Below, piece by piece: positions 13,071 through 23,482 of a DNA stretch of 64,000 bases. The translations under genes and the position numbers were made by a program. This stretch comes from Pseudopithomyces maydicus. Taxonomy: Eukaryota > Ascomycota > Dothideomycetes > Pleosporales > Didymosphaeriaceae. Every line of letters begins with the position of its first letter. Position 1 is the stretch's first letter. The notes under the pieces were generated by a model. The model searched no databases, was not told the DNA's origin, and worked only from the letters and a program-made list of their open reading frames with translations. Location of the stretch: positions 1,736,001 to 1,800,000 of the forward strand of contig JANTUC010000009.1 of NCBI GenBank assembly GCA_026873275.1. The letters run 5' to 3'.

Positions 13071-14539
13071 CTAATACGTCCGGGCGAGGTTGCGCAGGTA
13101 CCAGTCGACGAGCTTCCGGCCGACCTTGGCTTCGGAAACGTGGATGAGGTCCTGTATCTTGTTAGCATTACTGTGTCGCGTGGTATCACAAGGAAAACAT
13201 ACCCCTTCCATGGCGTAGTCAAGATCGCTGCTGTGGACGACTTCGCCGTCGAGCAGACCGCCCTCGCTCCACCTCAACTGCCTGTTCCTCTGCTTGTTGA
13301 CGAGCAACCAGCACCTAAGCTTCTCAGGGTCGACTTCCAAGAAGCCGGCGAGCTTCTTGAGATCCATGGTCGAGTACAGCTTGAGGTAGCTCTTGACCGT
13401 GGGGGACATCATGGTGTTCTTGACCTCGTCCATGAAGATGCGGAGGTAGTGCTCGACGGGGTCGATGTTGACCTCGGGGCTGTCAAAGTCCGGTGGGGTG
13501 GGGTTGATGAACTTGGGGCAGGCAGAGCGGAACAGCTCCTCGAAAAGAGGCAGGTTCTCAGGTCCGCCACGCTGCAGCCTGTTGAACTGCTCTCCGTACT
13601 TCTCGCGAAGGGCGGTGTGGATGGTGTCGTCCAGACGGGTGGGGTGGAAGGCCACGCAGATCATGATGAGTGCGTACATCTGGTCGTTCTTCTTGGTGAT
13701 GGAATCGTACTGGGCGTTCTTCTGGAAGTTCTTCGTCCGCGAAACGTAGATGAGGATGTGGCTGAACATGCGGATGGCGTCGGCATAGCGGCGCATCATC
13801 ATGTAGGAGAAACCGACATAGTAGTATGTGGTGAACTGGGCGGCCATGACGCGGGGGAACATGGACTTCTTGTTGAGCTCGATGTCGTCCAGAGTCTTGA
13901 GGGCCAGGCTGAAGTCTCCCAGCAAGCAGTGAACGCGCAAAAGACCGATGACGGAGAAGTATCCAAGCATCTGGTACAGCGGTCTTGAGCCGTATTCGCC
14001 TGCGTATTGTTTTGCGTCCTCTCCTCGCTTAATCGCGTTCAGCTGCTCGCTGATCTGTGACCGCTGGATGAGCGAGTACAGGACGTTGAGCACGCTGTAG
14101 CAGCCCCATGTGTTCGGGTTCTCCCGCAGGAGCTGGATTTCCTCCTCGTTCTCGTGCTTGAAGGCGACCTTTTGGCGGTAGCCGCAGAAGCTGTTGAACT
14201 GGTAGATGAACTCGTCGATGACGTCCCAGGCCCACGAAGACTGCACCACATGTTAGTTGTGCTCCCGATGGTGGAGAAAACTCTGCCTTACGTTGGGAAC
14301 GTCGATGTCCACGGGGCCGTCCGAGTTCAGGATGAAGTGGAACAGGTTGCAGTAGTTGTCGTAGCTCGCAAACTTGGTCTCGAGGGTGGCCTGGAACTCG
14401 AGGGTGTTGCGGCGGCGGCCAATTGCGCCTGGATGTCTCCAGAGCCCACGGACGGCACGCGGTCCAGGTCGTCCATTCCATCGTACTGGGCGGCCTCGCG
14501 GTACTCGTTCGCCATAACTTCCTCCTCTGCGTCAGACAT
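13071..14539 (-). CDS. Translation initiation factor eIF3 subunit L, one-base frame break in exon 1
   Basis: Exons 14539-14292, 14240-13203 and 13151-13071; both introns are 51 bp with GTAAGG/GCAG and GTATGT/ACAG borders. The product would be about 455 residues: acidic N-terminus (MSDAEEEVMANEYREAAQYD), the family signatures NPNTWGCYSVLNVLYSLIQR, EYGSRPLYQMLGYFS and TTYYYVGFSYMMMRRY, and a C-terminal PCI-type region ending VDWYLRNLARTY. eIF3l is part of the cytoplasmic eIF3 complex that assembles 43S/48S initiation complexes; filamentous fungi have it and budding yeast lacks it. In exon 1 the frame changes after QAQLAAAATP and resumes as LEFQATLETKF. Family members join these directly, so one C is missing at the C-run at 14402-14404. 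The summed exons are one base short of a multiple of three, which agrees. Sequence error is likelier than a pseudogene. Confidence 0.93.
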
Positions 14540-15230
14540 GTTGGCAGGTGCGCGCGCGGTGTCGCTGTTCTGGTACTGCGGGGGAAGGTCGCGCTTTCGC
14601 AGGCTCGTATGCAATATTCGGCCGGCGGTCCGCGTGGGTTTGGACGAACAAGAGGCGGTGTTTGGCTGCGGCGTCGTTGTCGTGGAATTTCGAAAGCGGG
14701 CCAAATCTGAATTCGCTTGTGGGTGGCACTAGCCACGCCTGCGCCACAGGCGGGGCAGGGCAGGAACGACCCGACCTCATTCAGTGAATGTCTCTTGATA
14801 TGATGGAGATCAGTCATGAATCCGAATCCTTTCATCAAAATAATATCCAGAACACCAAATACGAATTATTAACCTTTTCATAGCTTGATTTTGATCCATA
14901 CACAGGTACCAGCCCAGAACTTGTATACCTGTTTCTCCTCGCTCCATCCTCCAAATCTGCCCGGTATGAACACCAAATCTCGGATACCCTCTCCGATAAA
15001 AAACATACGTGTCGAAAGCCACCAGATGCAGTGCAACCCGATCCAACTCACATCCCTCAAATCACAGACCTGTAAATAATGTCGTGCCACTCCAACCCTC
15101 CCGATCATGCTCCTCCCCCATCCAATCCCAAACTCAATCGTACTCGCTAACCAAGCCATCCACTACTCTTCCCTCTAACCTCAATCTCACTCCCAACTCC
15201 AACCCCAATTCCAACTTCCCACCCACCAAA

Positions 15231-15764
15231 ATGCCTTACACCGTCATCCTCCTCCTAACCCGCAAACCCCACCTCACCCCCACCCAATTCCGCCACCACT
15301 TCGAAACCACGCACCTCCCCCTCGTAAAGCGCCTCTTCGGCCCCCTCTGCCCCGTCCCAAAGCGTCGCATCTACTTTGCACAGTCCCAGTCCAAATCAGA
15401 CACCAACCACCCCAATAACAACAACTCCAACAACAACCACACTTCCAACAATCACAACCCAGTACAGACACATTACCTCCCCTGGCTGCTGAAGGGCGAC
15501 CCCGAAAGCGTTGATTTCGATTGCATCACCGAGCTAGAATGGCCGGATGAGGAGACGTTTAGGAAGTTTCAGGCGGAGTTGAGAACGCCTGAGAAGAGGG
15601 AGTGTGTGGAGAGGGATCAGGAGGTGTTTATGGGGGTGGAGAGGATTGTTGTTGTCGGGGAGGTGGTGGTGGAAATGCCTGGGGGGTGGGAGGGGAGGGG
15701 AGGGGCAGCCGTGAGAGGATTGGGAAGCATGGTTTTTGGGTTCGGATGTGACGTGAGGTGGTAA
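15231..15764 (+). CDS. EthD-domain protein
   Basis: Intronless, 177 residues, start at ATG in a CCACCAAA context. The N-terminus MPYTVILLLTRKPHLTPTQF followed by HHFETTHLPLV is the typical EthD (dabb-like, ferredoxin-fold) opening, with the conserved His pair; the second half (DCITELEWPDEETFRKFQ) matches the end of the domain. Between them is an Asn/His/Ser-rich low-complexity insertion (about residues 55-85). Fungal EthD proteins are small dimeric alpha-beta barrels, some acting in polyketide or aromatic metabolism, but the substrate cannot be read from sequence. The C-terminal Gly/Val-rich tail after about residue 145 lies outside the domain and may be poorly conserved. No biosynthetic cluster partner is adjacent. 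Confidence 0.8.
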   Translation: MPYTVILLLTRKPHLTPTQFRHHFETTHLPLVKRLFGPLCPVPKRRIYFAQSQSKSDTNHPNNNNSNNNHTSNNHNPVQTHYLPWLLKGDPESVDFDCITELEWPDEETFRKFQAELRTPEKRECVERDQEVFMGVERIVVVGEVVVEMPGGWEGRGGAAVRGLGSMVFGFGCDVRW

Positions 15765-16582
15765 GCTGTTCATGGCTACTGTATACTGCTGCGGCTACCG
15801 AATTCTATGTTCTCGCAAGGCTTTTCTGACCCATCTCTCGGGTACCACGTCTGAATAGCTGAACCTTTTCAGAGTCACCTCTACCACTGTTGTTTGTACC
15901 TTGTACATCCACCCTGTCTTCCATTTGTGACCCCGAGGAATCGATTACGGAGGCGGCATCTCGGTGTGTTTGCTTTGGTCGGGACTTTTTAACTACAGTG
16001 GCATGAATAGTTAGCAAGCCTGGAAGAATTGAAAAAAAGTTCTGTATCTATGACTTACGAGAGCTACCGAGAGCTTTTGGCTTTGCCACAGAAGCAAGAT
16101 GTTGACCAAGAGATTGAAGAGGTTGACAATGAGGTCGCATATAGAGTCTGGAGTGAACCCGGACGACATTTTTGCTTCTTGGTTATGTACTAGGGTAGTT
16201 ATGCTGGATAGAATGCTTCAGTCGAGCGCGGAACCTTCCCATTTAATGCTTTGAGAGCGGTCCTTTTGACGCGTGTAGGAAGCGGTCTTTTTGCTCTCAA
16301 TATCATGGTATACAGTGGTCCTTCTGTTCATCTTACGAACCGATGGCCAATCCAAGTACGAGGATCACTCAGCCAATCATCTGTCGTTTCAGCAATCCTC
16401 CTTGGCGGTCCTTTTGAATACGAAGTGCACAGCCACAGGGTGTCAGCATGAATCCTTGGCGGTCCTTTTGTCAATCTATCAGCCTTGTACGACCTTAAAA
16501 AAATAACATTTAAATGACACTTTCCCAAATATGACGCTGACTCTCAAAGACATCCATTTCTGATACCGAACTTTTCTCAATC
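15765..16582. other. Intergenic region, promoter of the Clr5-domain gene
   Basis: Two short overlapping frames exist: a plus frame of 47 codons at 16050-16193, and a minus frame beginning MSSGFTPDSICDLIVNLFNL near 16170 with one hydrophobic stretch. Neither can be joined to a convincing second exon; a downstream minus frame (16017-15805) lacks an ATG. I leave both uncalled. The right half holds repeated GCGGTCCTTTTG motifs, listed separately. Confidence 0.4.
16257..16470 (+). promoter_or_regulatory. Five GCGGTCCTTTTG-like repeats upstream of the Clr5 gene
   Basis: The 12-mer occurs at 16257-16268, 16405-16416 and 16459-16470 unchanged, and with one or two changes at 16282-16293 and 16315-16326, all on the same strand and 110-325 bp before the start codon of the Clr5-domain gene. 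The spacing is irregular, so this is not a simple tandem repeat. The CGG core recalls zinc-cluster binding sites, but no factor can be named. Confidence 0.35.
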
Positions 16583-18281
16583 ATGAACACAAACACTGCA
16601 CGAGCAACAGAACATCCAGAACATGTCTGGGAAGCTCAACGACAGCGTTTTACCCAGCTTTACAAGACCGAAAAGAAAAAGTTGGCTGATGTCCAGAGGA
16701 TTATGCAAGAAAACCATGGCTTCTATGCAACGTAGGTGCTGATATACTTGATCTGCGTAGTGAGGCTAATATGTTGTGAAGCGAAAGGCAGTACAAGCGA
16801 CGAATCAAGAAGTGGAAATTGGAGAAGAACTCGCGTATTGACGAGAAGAATCATGCGCTAGCCGCTCTGAAAGGTTCTGAAAACACGTTCGATATGACTC
16901 GCGTGTACAAATTCAATGGAAAAGACATAGCTGCTCACAAGCTGATGAGGCACGCTCGATCACATGGTCTTGGACCGGCAGATATCGGTAAAGTCTTCCA
17001 CCATGCTGTTATGATTTGTGATTGATTTTGTTAAGCTGTCGAATCCGTGAGAAGAGGATTGTACGCTACCAAAACCCGCGCACAGCGTATTTTCACGAGT
17101 TTGGCTTCCGCAGCGAATAATCTCCTTGGTCTCCAAAAGATCTTTCTCCAGGATCTACGTGAGATAACGACATGGGTATGAAATCATCTAGAGTGTTGTT
17201 AGAATTATAACTAACGTATTCAAAGCGTAGTTGCTCCCATTCCTGGTATTCCCTTCCTCAGCTTGTAATTAATAAAAAGCTCTTGGTTATGCAATACATC
17301 ACACAAATGAAATCTCAGGGAGATTCCATCGGCAAAGTAGATGAAGGATTCGTTAATGTTGCAATGTCGATAATCGCCAAATATTGTACGTCTAGGAAAT
17401 AGTTCTAAGAATTCTTTTTCTGACATCTATGCCTATTAGTTATCCAGGACAGGGGACACATGAAAACATGGGCAGAAACGCTTAGAGTATCGATTCATGA
17501 GACTCATCGCATCGCAAGAGAGTTAATGGCGGAACTGAGATTCCAAATTATCATGCAAATACAGGCATGGGAATCCTTCTCCAAGCTTCTGGAAGAGTTC
17601 CAGGATTGCTTCTTACAACCGCCAACGAAGCCGCTTCGTGTTATTGAACACCAGAATGTGCCTCAGAGTGATCAGAGTAATATCCAATCGGAAGTACCGG
17701 ATGTTGAGATGCCCGGCATGGACATTACTGATTTTTCCAGCATCGTTCCTTACAATTCTCACAATCTTCCAGTGTATAAGACGGCTGATAATCCAGAGCC
17801 GGCAACAAACGATTTGCACCATGCTGAGATTCAGCTCTCTGGCCACGACAGCATGGAACACCTCCAAGATATTGTTTGCGAAGTTCGAGAAAATGCGACG
17901 ACAGATACATTTGACAAAGAATCAAATATACACATGGGTCGAGTGAGCCAAGACGTCGAGAACCATACTGTATTCGAAATGGAGAACCACGAAATCGGAT
18001 TCAGGGATATATCTACGACAAACATATTGCTATCGCCATCCTTTCCTAGTATATTGATTATGGAGCTGCCGCCACTAATGCCGACAATTGAAGATGTGGA
18101 TCCAAAAAGGAGATCGATCGATCTTTTCGAGTACCATGAAGGCTCAATGCCTGATTTGGAAGATTTTCTTGATGCTACGCTGTGGGAAGATAGCTGGGAG
18201 TTGCCGCAATTGGAACAGGATCCAATGCTGTTTCCAGGGTCAGCTGAAGAGCAATCGACGTCTCGCTCACCTGTGAACTAG
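16583..18281 (+). CDS. Clr5-domain protein (5 exons)
   Basis: Exons 16583-16731, 16782-16987, 17036-17175, 17262-17385 and 17440-18281 total 1461 nt, 486 residues; the introns are 50, 48, 86 and 54 bp. Residues about 15-75 form a Clr5 domain: W.A.R..FTQLYKTEKKKL, VQRIMQENHGFYA, then TERQYKRRIKKWKLEKN across intron 1. Clr5 domains are widespread in filamentous fungi and named after a fission yeast silencing factor; most copies have no known role and nuclear action is only inferred. The middle is helical (LGLQKIFLQDL, LAVMQ-type segments); the last 200 residues are acidic and rich in Asp, Glu and Ser. Exon 4 to 5 is the least certain junction: the TTAG acceptor is chosen because the next CCAG would create a stop. 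Confidence 0.78.
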
Positions 18282-18571
18282 TTTTCCAGCTATGTTAGCG
18301 TCAATCTTGCATGTATAGTAATTCTATATACCATTTAGAGAACTTTTTTTTTTTTTTTTTTTTTTTTAATTAGCATATTGATTTAACTTGATCTAGTTGA
18401 TGGCTGCGATGCCAGTTTTGATTTTCACGAATCATAGAAAGACAATTGCCCCTAAAATTATCTTAAAGATGATATATCATTTCTATATAAATTATCATGG
18501 AAAAGTACATGTAAAGCTCGCTTGAACGAAATCACAACGTCAAAAGCAACCGGGGGTCTCTGACAAAAAAA
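18282..18571. other. Convergent 3' flanks with a T tract
   Basis: Short AT-rich gap between the tail-to-tail Clr5 and dehydrogenase genes. It contains an unbroken run of about 25 T near 18342-18367. No gene seen. Confidence 0.5.
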
Positions 18572-19501
18572 TCAAAACATGAACCGCTGAAGCTCCACAT
18601 CCGTCCAATGAGCCAGCTCCTGCGCCAGCATCAAGTCGCTCGCAATCTCCGTCGCTTTACCTGCCACACCGACAGGCTCATAGTACTCGCCGCTCACCAC
18701 CTTCGGTGACACCGACGCCCAAAGTTGATTCCACACGCCTTTCTCCACCGTCATCATAAGTGGCTTGCCCACCTTAAGTAGCACGCGTATAGGCAGCGAC
18801 GCGCCATCGGCGCCTGCCTGCAAGCCTGTGTTAACAACTCCCGGGTGTAAAGACGCCCACTTGATGTCCCGGTGTGCCTGCGCCATGTGGCGCGTCCAGA
18901 GAATGCTAGCAGTCTTGCTCTGACCGTAACGCTCCATGCCATCCATGTGCGCGGCGGTTGTCTTGAGGGAATCGAAGACGACACCTGCCTTGGGAGCCCC
19001 GGAGTGAGCACCAGAAGATACAACGACGACACGAACGTCAGCGTAGGGGTCGTTGGCGGCAGTGCGTCTCAGTGCGGGGAGAAGCAGCTTCGCGAGTAGT
19101 GCATGACCGAGGAAATTTGTGCCGAACTGGACTTCGTATCCATCTTTTGTGAGAGCGGGCGGGCACGCCATTATACCAGCGTTGAGCATCAGAATGTCGA
19201 GACGCGGTGCCTCGGATAAGAATCGATGTGCTGCTTGTTGAACGGACTCTAGGGAGCTGAGGTCAAGTTGAAGGGGCTTGATGGCCGGAAGCATGAAGCC
19301 GTCAACCTGGGCCTGGATGTCTCGGATCGCTTCATGTGCTTTGTCGAGGTTTCGAGAGGCCATCCATATTTCGGCGGGGCCGTGGCGTGCATATTCGAGG
19401 ATTGCTTGCTTTCCTAGGCCGTTGTTGCCTCCGGTGACGAGGATGACTTTGCCTTGGAGGTGGGGAATTTCGGTTGCGGGTGAAAATGATCTGGAGCACA
19501 T
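18572..19501 (-). CDS. Short-chain dehydrogenase/reductase
   Basis: Intronless, 309 residues. The Rossmann-fold nucleotide site TGGNNGLG is at residues 23-30, LNAGIM at 106-111 (NAG motif), a VSSGAH serine region at 161-166 and the catalytic YGQSK (Y-x-x-x-K) at 192-196, so all catalytic residues are present. ASRN after the second strand suggests NADP(H) use. The sequence resembles retinol dehydrogenase/WW-oxidoreductase-like fungal SDRs (HPGVVNTGL). The substrate is unknown. The neighbouring genes do not form an obvious pathway with it. Confidence 0.92.
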   Translation of the reverse strand: MCSRSFSPATEIPHLQGKVILVTGGNNGLGKQAILEYARHGPAEIWMASRNLDKAHEAIRDIQAQVDGFMLPAIKPLQLDLSSLESVQQAAHRFLSEAPRLDILMLNAGIMACPPALTKDGYEVQFGTNFLGHALLAKLLLPALRRTAANDPYADVRVVVVSSGAHSGAPKAGVVFDSLKTTAAHMDGMERYGQSKTASILWTRHMAQAHRDIKWASLHPGVVNTGLQAGADGASLPIRVLLKVGKPLMMTVEKGVWNQLWASVSPKVVSGEYYEPVGVAGKATEIASDLMLAQELAHWTDVELQRFMF

Positions 19502-20679
19502 GGTGACTGGGTATTAATTAGGGGTTTGGTAGCTGGCGAGGAGTTCGAATGGGAAGGTTTGCGTTTTATATAGGACGAACGCAAAAGTAAAGATGAAGAG
19601 ATATGATGTGCTCACCATCAGCGGCCAGCTACCTATTTAAATACCTCGAATGGCTGTGTCTACGTACACATTTCTCCCAGCTTCTGTCGCGCTTTGAACT
19701 TTTAGTGGTGTTAGTCGCTATAATCAGCCCCCAAGCACGGTCAATTCTCAAACCTCATTTGAGCTCGCCAATGAAATTGCACTATCTCATTAGCTAAGCT
19801 ATCCTGGATAAGCATAGCGTCGTAGCAGGAAAACCATATTATTGTCCCGAAAAGGTCTAGCGCAGCCCACTTACACTCATAGTGGACGACTGCGCCTGTA
19901 TCATGGTGTAGAACTCAGGATATATTTATAGATGTTTTATGAACAGATAGTTGATCAAAAAAGTGTGTAGATGTAATAGCGGGTCGGCCCAACGATGATC
20001 CGGACAATCACATATTTTGACTTGCAGCTTTTCATACGCTATTTTTTTTCGTTGTGCAGTGGGCAGACACTTTTTTACATCTATATTTACGCTGCCATGT
20101 TGTCTCGACACCTTTTAAAGTACTCAAAAGTGATGATAGTAACAAAGAGTTTTGACTCCTTGTTCACGTAACTCCAGATAAGTAGTTTACTATTAGATCG
20201 ATGGCTTGGCATGGTCGGTATGGAACCACTAGCATATCCCCCTATCGTCTTTTTTGTCTACAACTACTTGTCACGTGTAAAACTGAATACCTAATAGTGT
20301 ATGGTTTGCGCTCAGATACTTGGGTCGGGTATTCTATGATTGTGATGTATCTTGCTGCTCAATACCCGCTGGGCTCTGATTGGCGCATTAACTCACCCAC
20401 TCTCTCCGCCATTTCCCCCGCATGCACTTAGCCTTCCCCAGGTCATGCCCGCGCTCCATACTCTACATAGCTAGGCTTTTGCGCGTAAATGCTCCTACCG
20501 CCCAGGCAAAGCTTGTCCATTACATCGTTGGTCCGATGAACTATGCTTTAGTTGCGTTGCCGCGACTGGAACCTGGTTCCAGGTACCGTGCGCGCTCATT
20601 TAAATATCCGCGGGACAGGATAGTGGGCATATATTAAGTGGATGGCCCCAGATTCCTGGGGAAGATAGTCGCTCTCAAT
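19502..20679. other. Intergenic region
   Basis: About 1.2 kb between divergent dehydrogenase and pectinesterase genes. A TATATTAA box at about 20630-20637 lies some 45 bp before the pectinesterase ATG. TCACGTG occurs near 20270. No coding frame with family motifs on either strand. Confidence 0.45.
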
Positions 20680-21888
20680 ATGCCTTCAGTATCGTCTTCA
20701 CTGTCGTGGTTGTCTGTGATCGGGCTACTCCTCAATCCAGAGGCCTGTTTAGCCCTGAGCAAGAAAGAGCGATTAGCATGCCAAAAGCCCACTAAAGATG
20801 CTCTCAAGGGATGCCCGAAACATACATTGCTTGTCGACGCAGCATCTTCGGGGGAAAACGCAAAGCAAAATGTCTTTTCAAGCATCCAATCGGCAGTGCT
20901 CTCCCTCCCCCACGACAATTCGACTCAGTACATTCTGATCCTTCCAGGACAGTATACTGAACAGGTCAATGTCACCCGATCCGGCCCACTTTATCTTCTT
21001 GGGCAAACGGACGATGTGGAGAGCCTGGCAAAAAATACTGTAGAGCTCATGTGGCATAACGCGACCGGCACCGCAACAACCGGGTCATACGACAATGCAT
21101 ACACCTCAGCCTTGACTATCGCACCGACATTCAACTCCTCGACTACCGGAGCAGGTCCAACGGGAAACCCAGTTCCGGAAGACACACCCTTCGGCAACTT
21201 CGATTTCCGCGCCTACAACCTCAACTTCACCAACGACTACCTTCCGTACTCTGCTGGGCCTTCCCTTGCGCTATCAACCTCCTACGCAAACACGGGATTC
21301 TACCACTGCTCCTTCAAGTCCTACCAAGACACCATTTACGTCGGCAAGCTCGCCAACAGCTACATGTCCAAATGCGAGATTGCAGGCCAAACCGACTTCC
21401 TCTACGGCTTCGGCACGCTCTGGATCGAGAACTCCGATCTTCTCATGCGAAGCTGCGGTGGCGGCATCACGGCGTGGAAAGGCACCAACACAACATTCGA
21501 GAACAAATACGGCGTCTACATCCACGACTCCAATGTCGTCGCAGCCAACTCTTCCATCGCCCCGATTATGGTGCAGAAGTGCGCTTTGGGGCGACCGTGG
21601 AACGCGCAGCAGAGGTCTATCTTTGCGAATACGTATCTCGATGCGTCGATTAGGCCGAGTGGGTATATCGAGTGGACTGCGAGCGAGCCGAGAGTGAACA
21701 ATCGGACGTTCATGGCGGAGTACAAGACTTTTGGGCCGGGATGGAATCAGACTGGGAGAGTGGAGGGGAAGGTGGCGAAGGTGTTGACGGAGAAGGAGTG
21801 GAAGCCTTACTCTAGTGCTGCAAAAGTGTTCCAGTTCTTTAAGAGCGGAAAAGCGGGGAATGATGCTTGGGTAGACTACAAGGCTTGA
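20680..21888 (+). CDS. Secreted pectin methylesterase (carbohydrate esterase family 8)
   Basis: Intronless, 402 residues. I start at the ATG of MPSVSSSLSWLSVIGLLL, because this gives a signal peptide ending near EACLA; the frame upstream has no ATG. Family motifs are in order: GQYTEQV (90-96), SYQDTIYV with the catalytic Asp (about 217), TDFLYG with the second Asp (about 239) and LGRPW with the substrate-binding Arg (305). The enzyme removes methyl esters from homogalacturonan in plant cell walls, releasing methanol and exposing pectate to lyases and polygalacturonases. Many Asn-X-Ser/Thr sites fit secretion. Its presence fits a plant-associated or saprotrophic lifestyle. Complete, no break. 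Confidence 0.95.
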   Translation: MPSVSSSLSWLSVIGLLLNPEACLALSKKERLACQKPTKDALKGCPKHTLLVDAASSGENAKQNVFSSIQSAVLSLPHDNSTQYILILPGQYTEQVNVTRSGPLYLLGQTDDVESLAKNTVELMWHNATGTATTGSYDNAYTSALTIAPTFNSSTTGAGPTGNPVPEDTPFGNFDFRAYNLNFTNDYLPYSAGPSLALSTSYANTGFYHCSFKSYQDTIYVGKLANSYMSKCEIAGQTDFLYGFGTLWIENSDLLMRSCGGGITAWKGTNTTFENKYGVYIHDSNVVAANSSIAPIMVQKCALGRPWNAQQRSIFANTYLDASIRPSGYIEWTASEPRVNNRTFMAEYKTFGPGWNQTGRVEGKVAKVLTEKEWKPYSSAAKVFQFFKSGKAGNDAWVDYKA

Positions 21889-22056
21889 GGCTATATATAG
21901 AAAGAGCAAAATATACACCATCGGATCCATGTTTATGAAAAATCACAAAGGAGACTGGCCATTTCCGAGTTTGAAGTAAGGAAAGAAGATCAGCTCTAAT
22001 CTGTGCTATTTAGCAGCTTGGTCATAGATCTTCCCATTTCCTTCACGACTGCCATT

Positions 22057-23024
22057 CTACTCTTTAACAACTTTCTCACCCCTAACTAGAAGCGCAATAC
22101 TGCCACCTTCTCTCATTCTGAAATGGCCCATTCCTATTACTTCCAGAATGGCAGAAACAGCATACGAATGTGTTACCAGGGCTACAACATCGCTCTGATC
22201 GTTCTCAAAAATGTCTTCCAGCAGTTTCTGCTTCCTTGCGACATGTTCGTCATTCGATTCCCACTTTCCACCAGTCCATAGCAGATCTTCCTCGGAGAAG
22301 GATGGCTCAAGGATGTACTCTGGGTAGTGTTGTGTGATCCAACTTTTAGAGCTGCGCTTGTCGCAAGTGTGGTCTGTCAAACGTTCTCTGAGCAACTCCT
22401 TAACATTCGGGCGAAATTCGGCGCCTTGTTGCTTCAACCCTGGCTCGAATACTAATTTTGTTGTCTCCAGACAGCGTGCAAGAGGACTTGTGTAAATGGT
22501 CTTTGGTACTGGAAGATGGTCCTTTGCAAAAGCATCTACATAGTGTTGCCCTAGTAGCGTTGCTTGCTGAATGCCCTCGTCGATAAGATGGGCATCCTCC
22601 CATACGATATCGCCTGAGCCGGAAAGGTGAGACCAGTGGTTCTATGCAACATATCAGAAACCGAGCACTAATTCGAGGAGATTTTGGGGAGCTTTACATT
22701 CCACGCTTCGCGACCAACTTCAGCTTCGAATACATTATGGTAGCCAAGGCCATGCCTCGTGATGTAGAGGACTTTATATGATGCTCGGCCTGATTCTTGC
22801 TCATTCAGATGCTCAATGTAGGATTTGAGTCGTTCCCATGGAAGTCGGGTTTGTTCTGATGCCACTGGGTCATCTGTGGGATAGCTTCTTTCGATGATTC
22901 CTAACGATGGGAGAGCTGTTGCGCGGAACGTGGCGTCCTGGTTTGCTTTTTCGGCATAATCAACAAAAATCTCGGAAACGGCCCGAAACTGGAAGTGACA
23001 CATCGCACTTTCGGTAGTGAACAT
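22057..23024 (-). CDS. Histidine phosphatase (phosphoglycerate mutase-like), 2 exons
   Basis: Exons 23024-22698 and 22641-22057 with a 56-bp phase-0 intron give 303 residues. The catalytic RHG motif is at residues 90-92 in LYITRHGLGYHN, with a SPLARCLETT block and a second histidine in VALVTHSYAV near the C-terminus: the layout of the histidine phosphatase superfamily, closest in style to yeast Pmu1-like proteins. About 85 residues before the RHG distinguish this subgroup. The substrate is unknown. The frame upstream of the chosen ATG is open but has no earlier ATG. Confidence 0.88.
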
Positions 23025-23482
23025 GGTCCCTGAGTAAAGGCTGGGAAATATCAATTGTTTGCATGAAGCGCGGATATTTAGCACTATTAGAGGGACGAGA
23101 ATCAAGGTGCGCTGATCAGCTTCGAGGTGGCGCAGTCCGCGCTACCCCACTATCTCAGCCCCCAGACTCAGCCCCAATCTTTGCATCGACACCCGCCTTT
23201 TATCTGGATTCGACATCTGTATTCAGCTTTGGATCTAGGATACTGGTTGCTGTTATCTGTGAATAAATTTTGACTTTGGCACCTATTGTCAAACACATAC
23301 AGGAACGGAACATACACTATCCGCTAACGTCTCGCCACGTGCGCACCAGAGCAAAGCGAGAAGACTACTACAATAGCTCTTAAATCACCCAAGATCGATA
23401 CACTAGGCCACTACCCTAGCGTGCACGTTATTCCTGATCAACAGGTCCACAGTGCGTCACTTGCCGTCTTTGTGGAGTAGCC
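23025..23482. promoter_or_regulatory. Shared upstream region of the phosphatase and HET genes
   Basis: 458 bp between two divergent start codons, so both promoters must lie here or overlap the genes. A CACGTG-containing stretch lies near 23336. No TATA box is clear on either side. Confidence 0.4.

Noticed and set aside
13047..13988. Long plus-strand frame (313 codons) over eIF3l
   Set aside because: It is the antisense of eIF3l exon 2, generated by GC-rich third positions; no family motif.
16050..16193. 47-codon plus-strand frame
   Set aside because: Overlaps an equally plausible minus-strand frame; no family signal for either.
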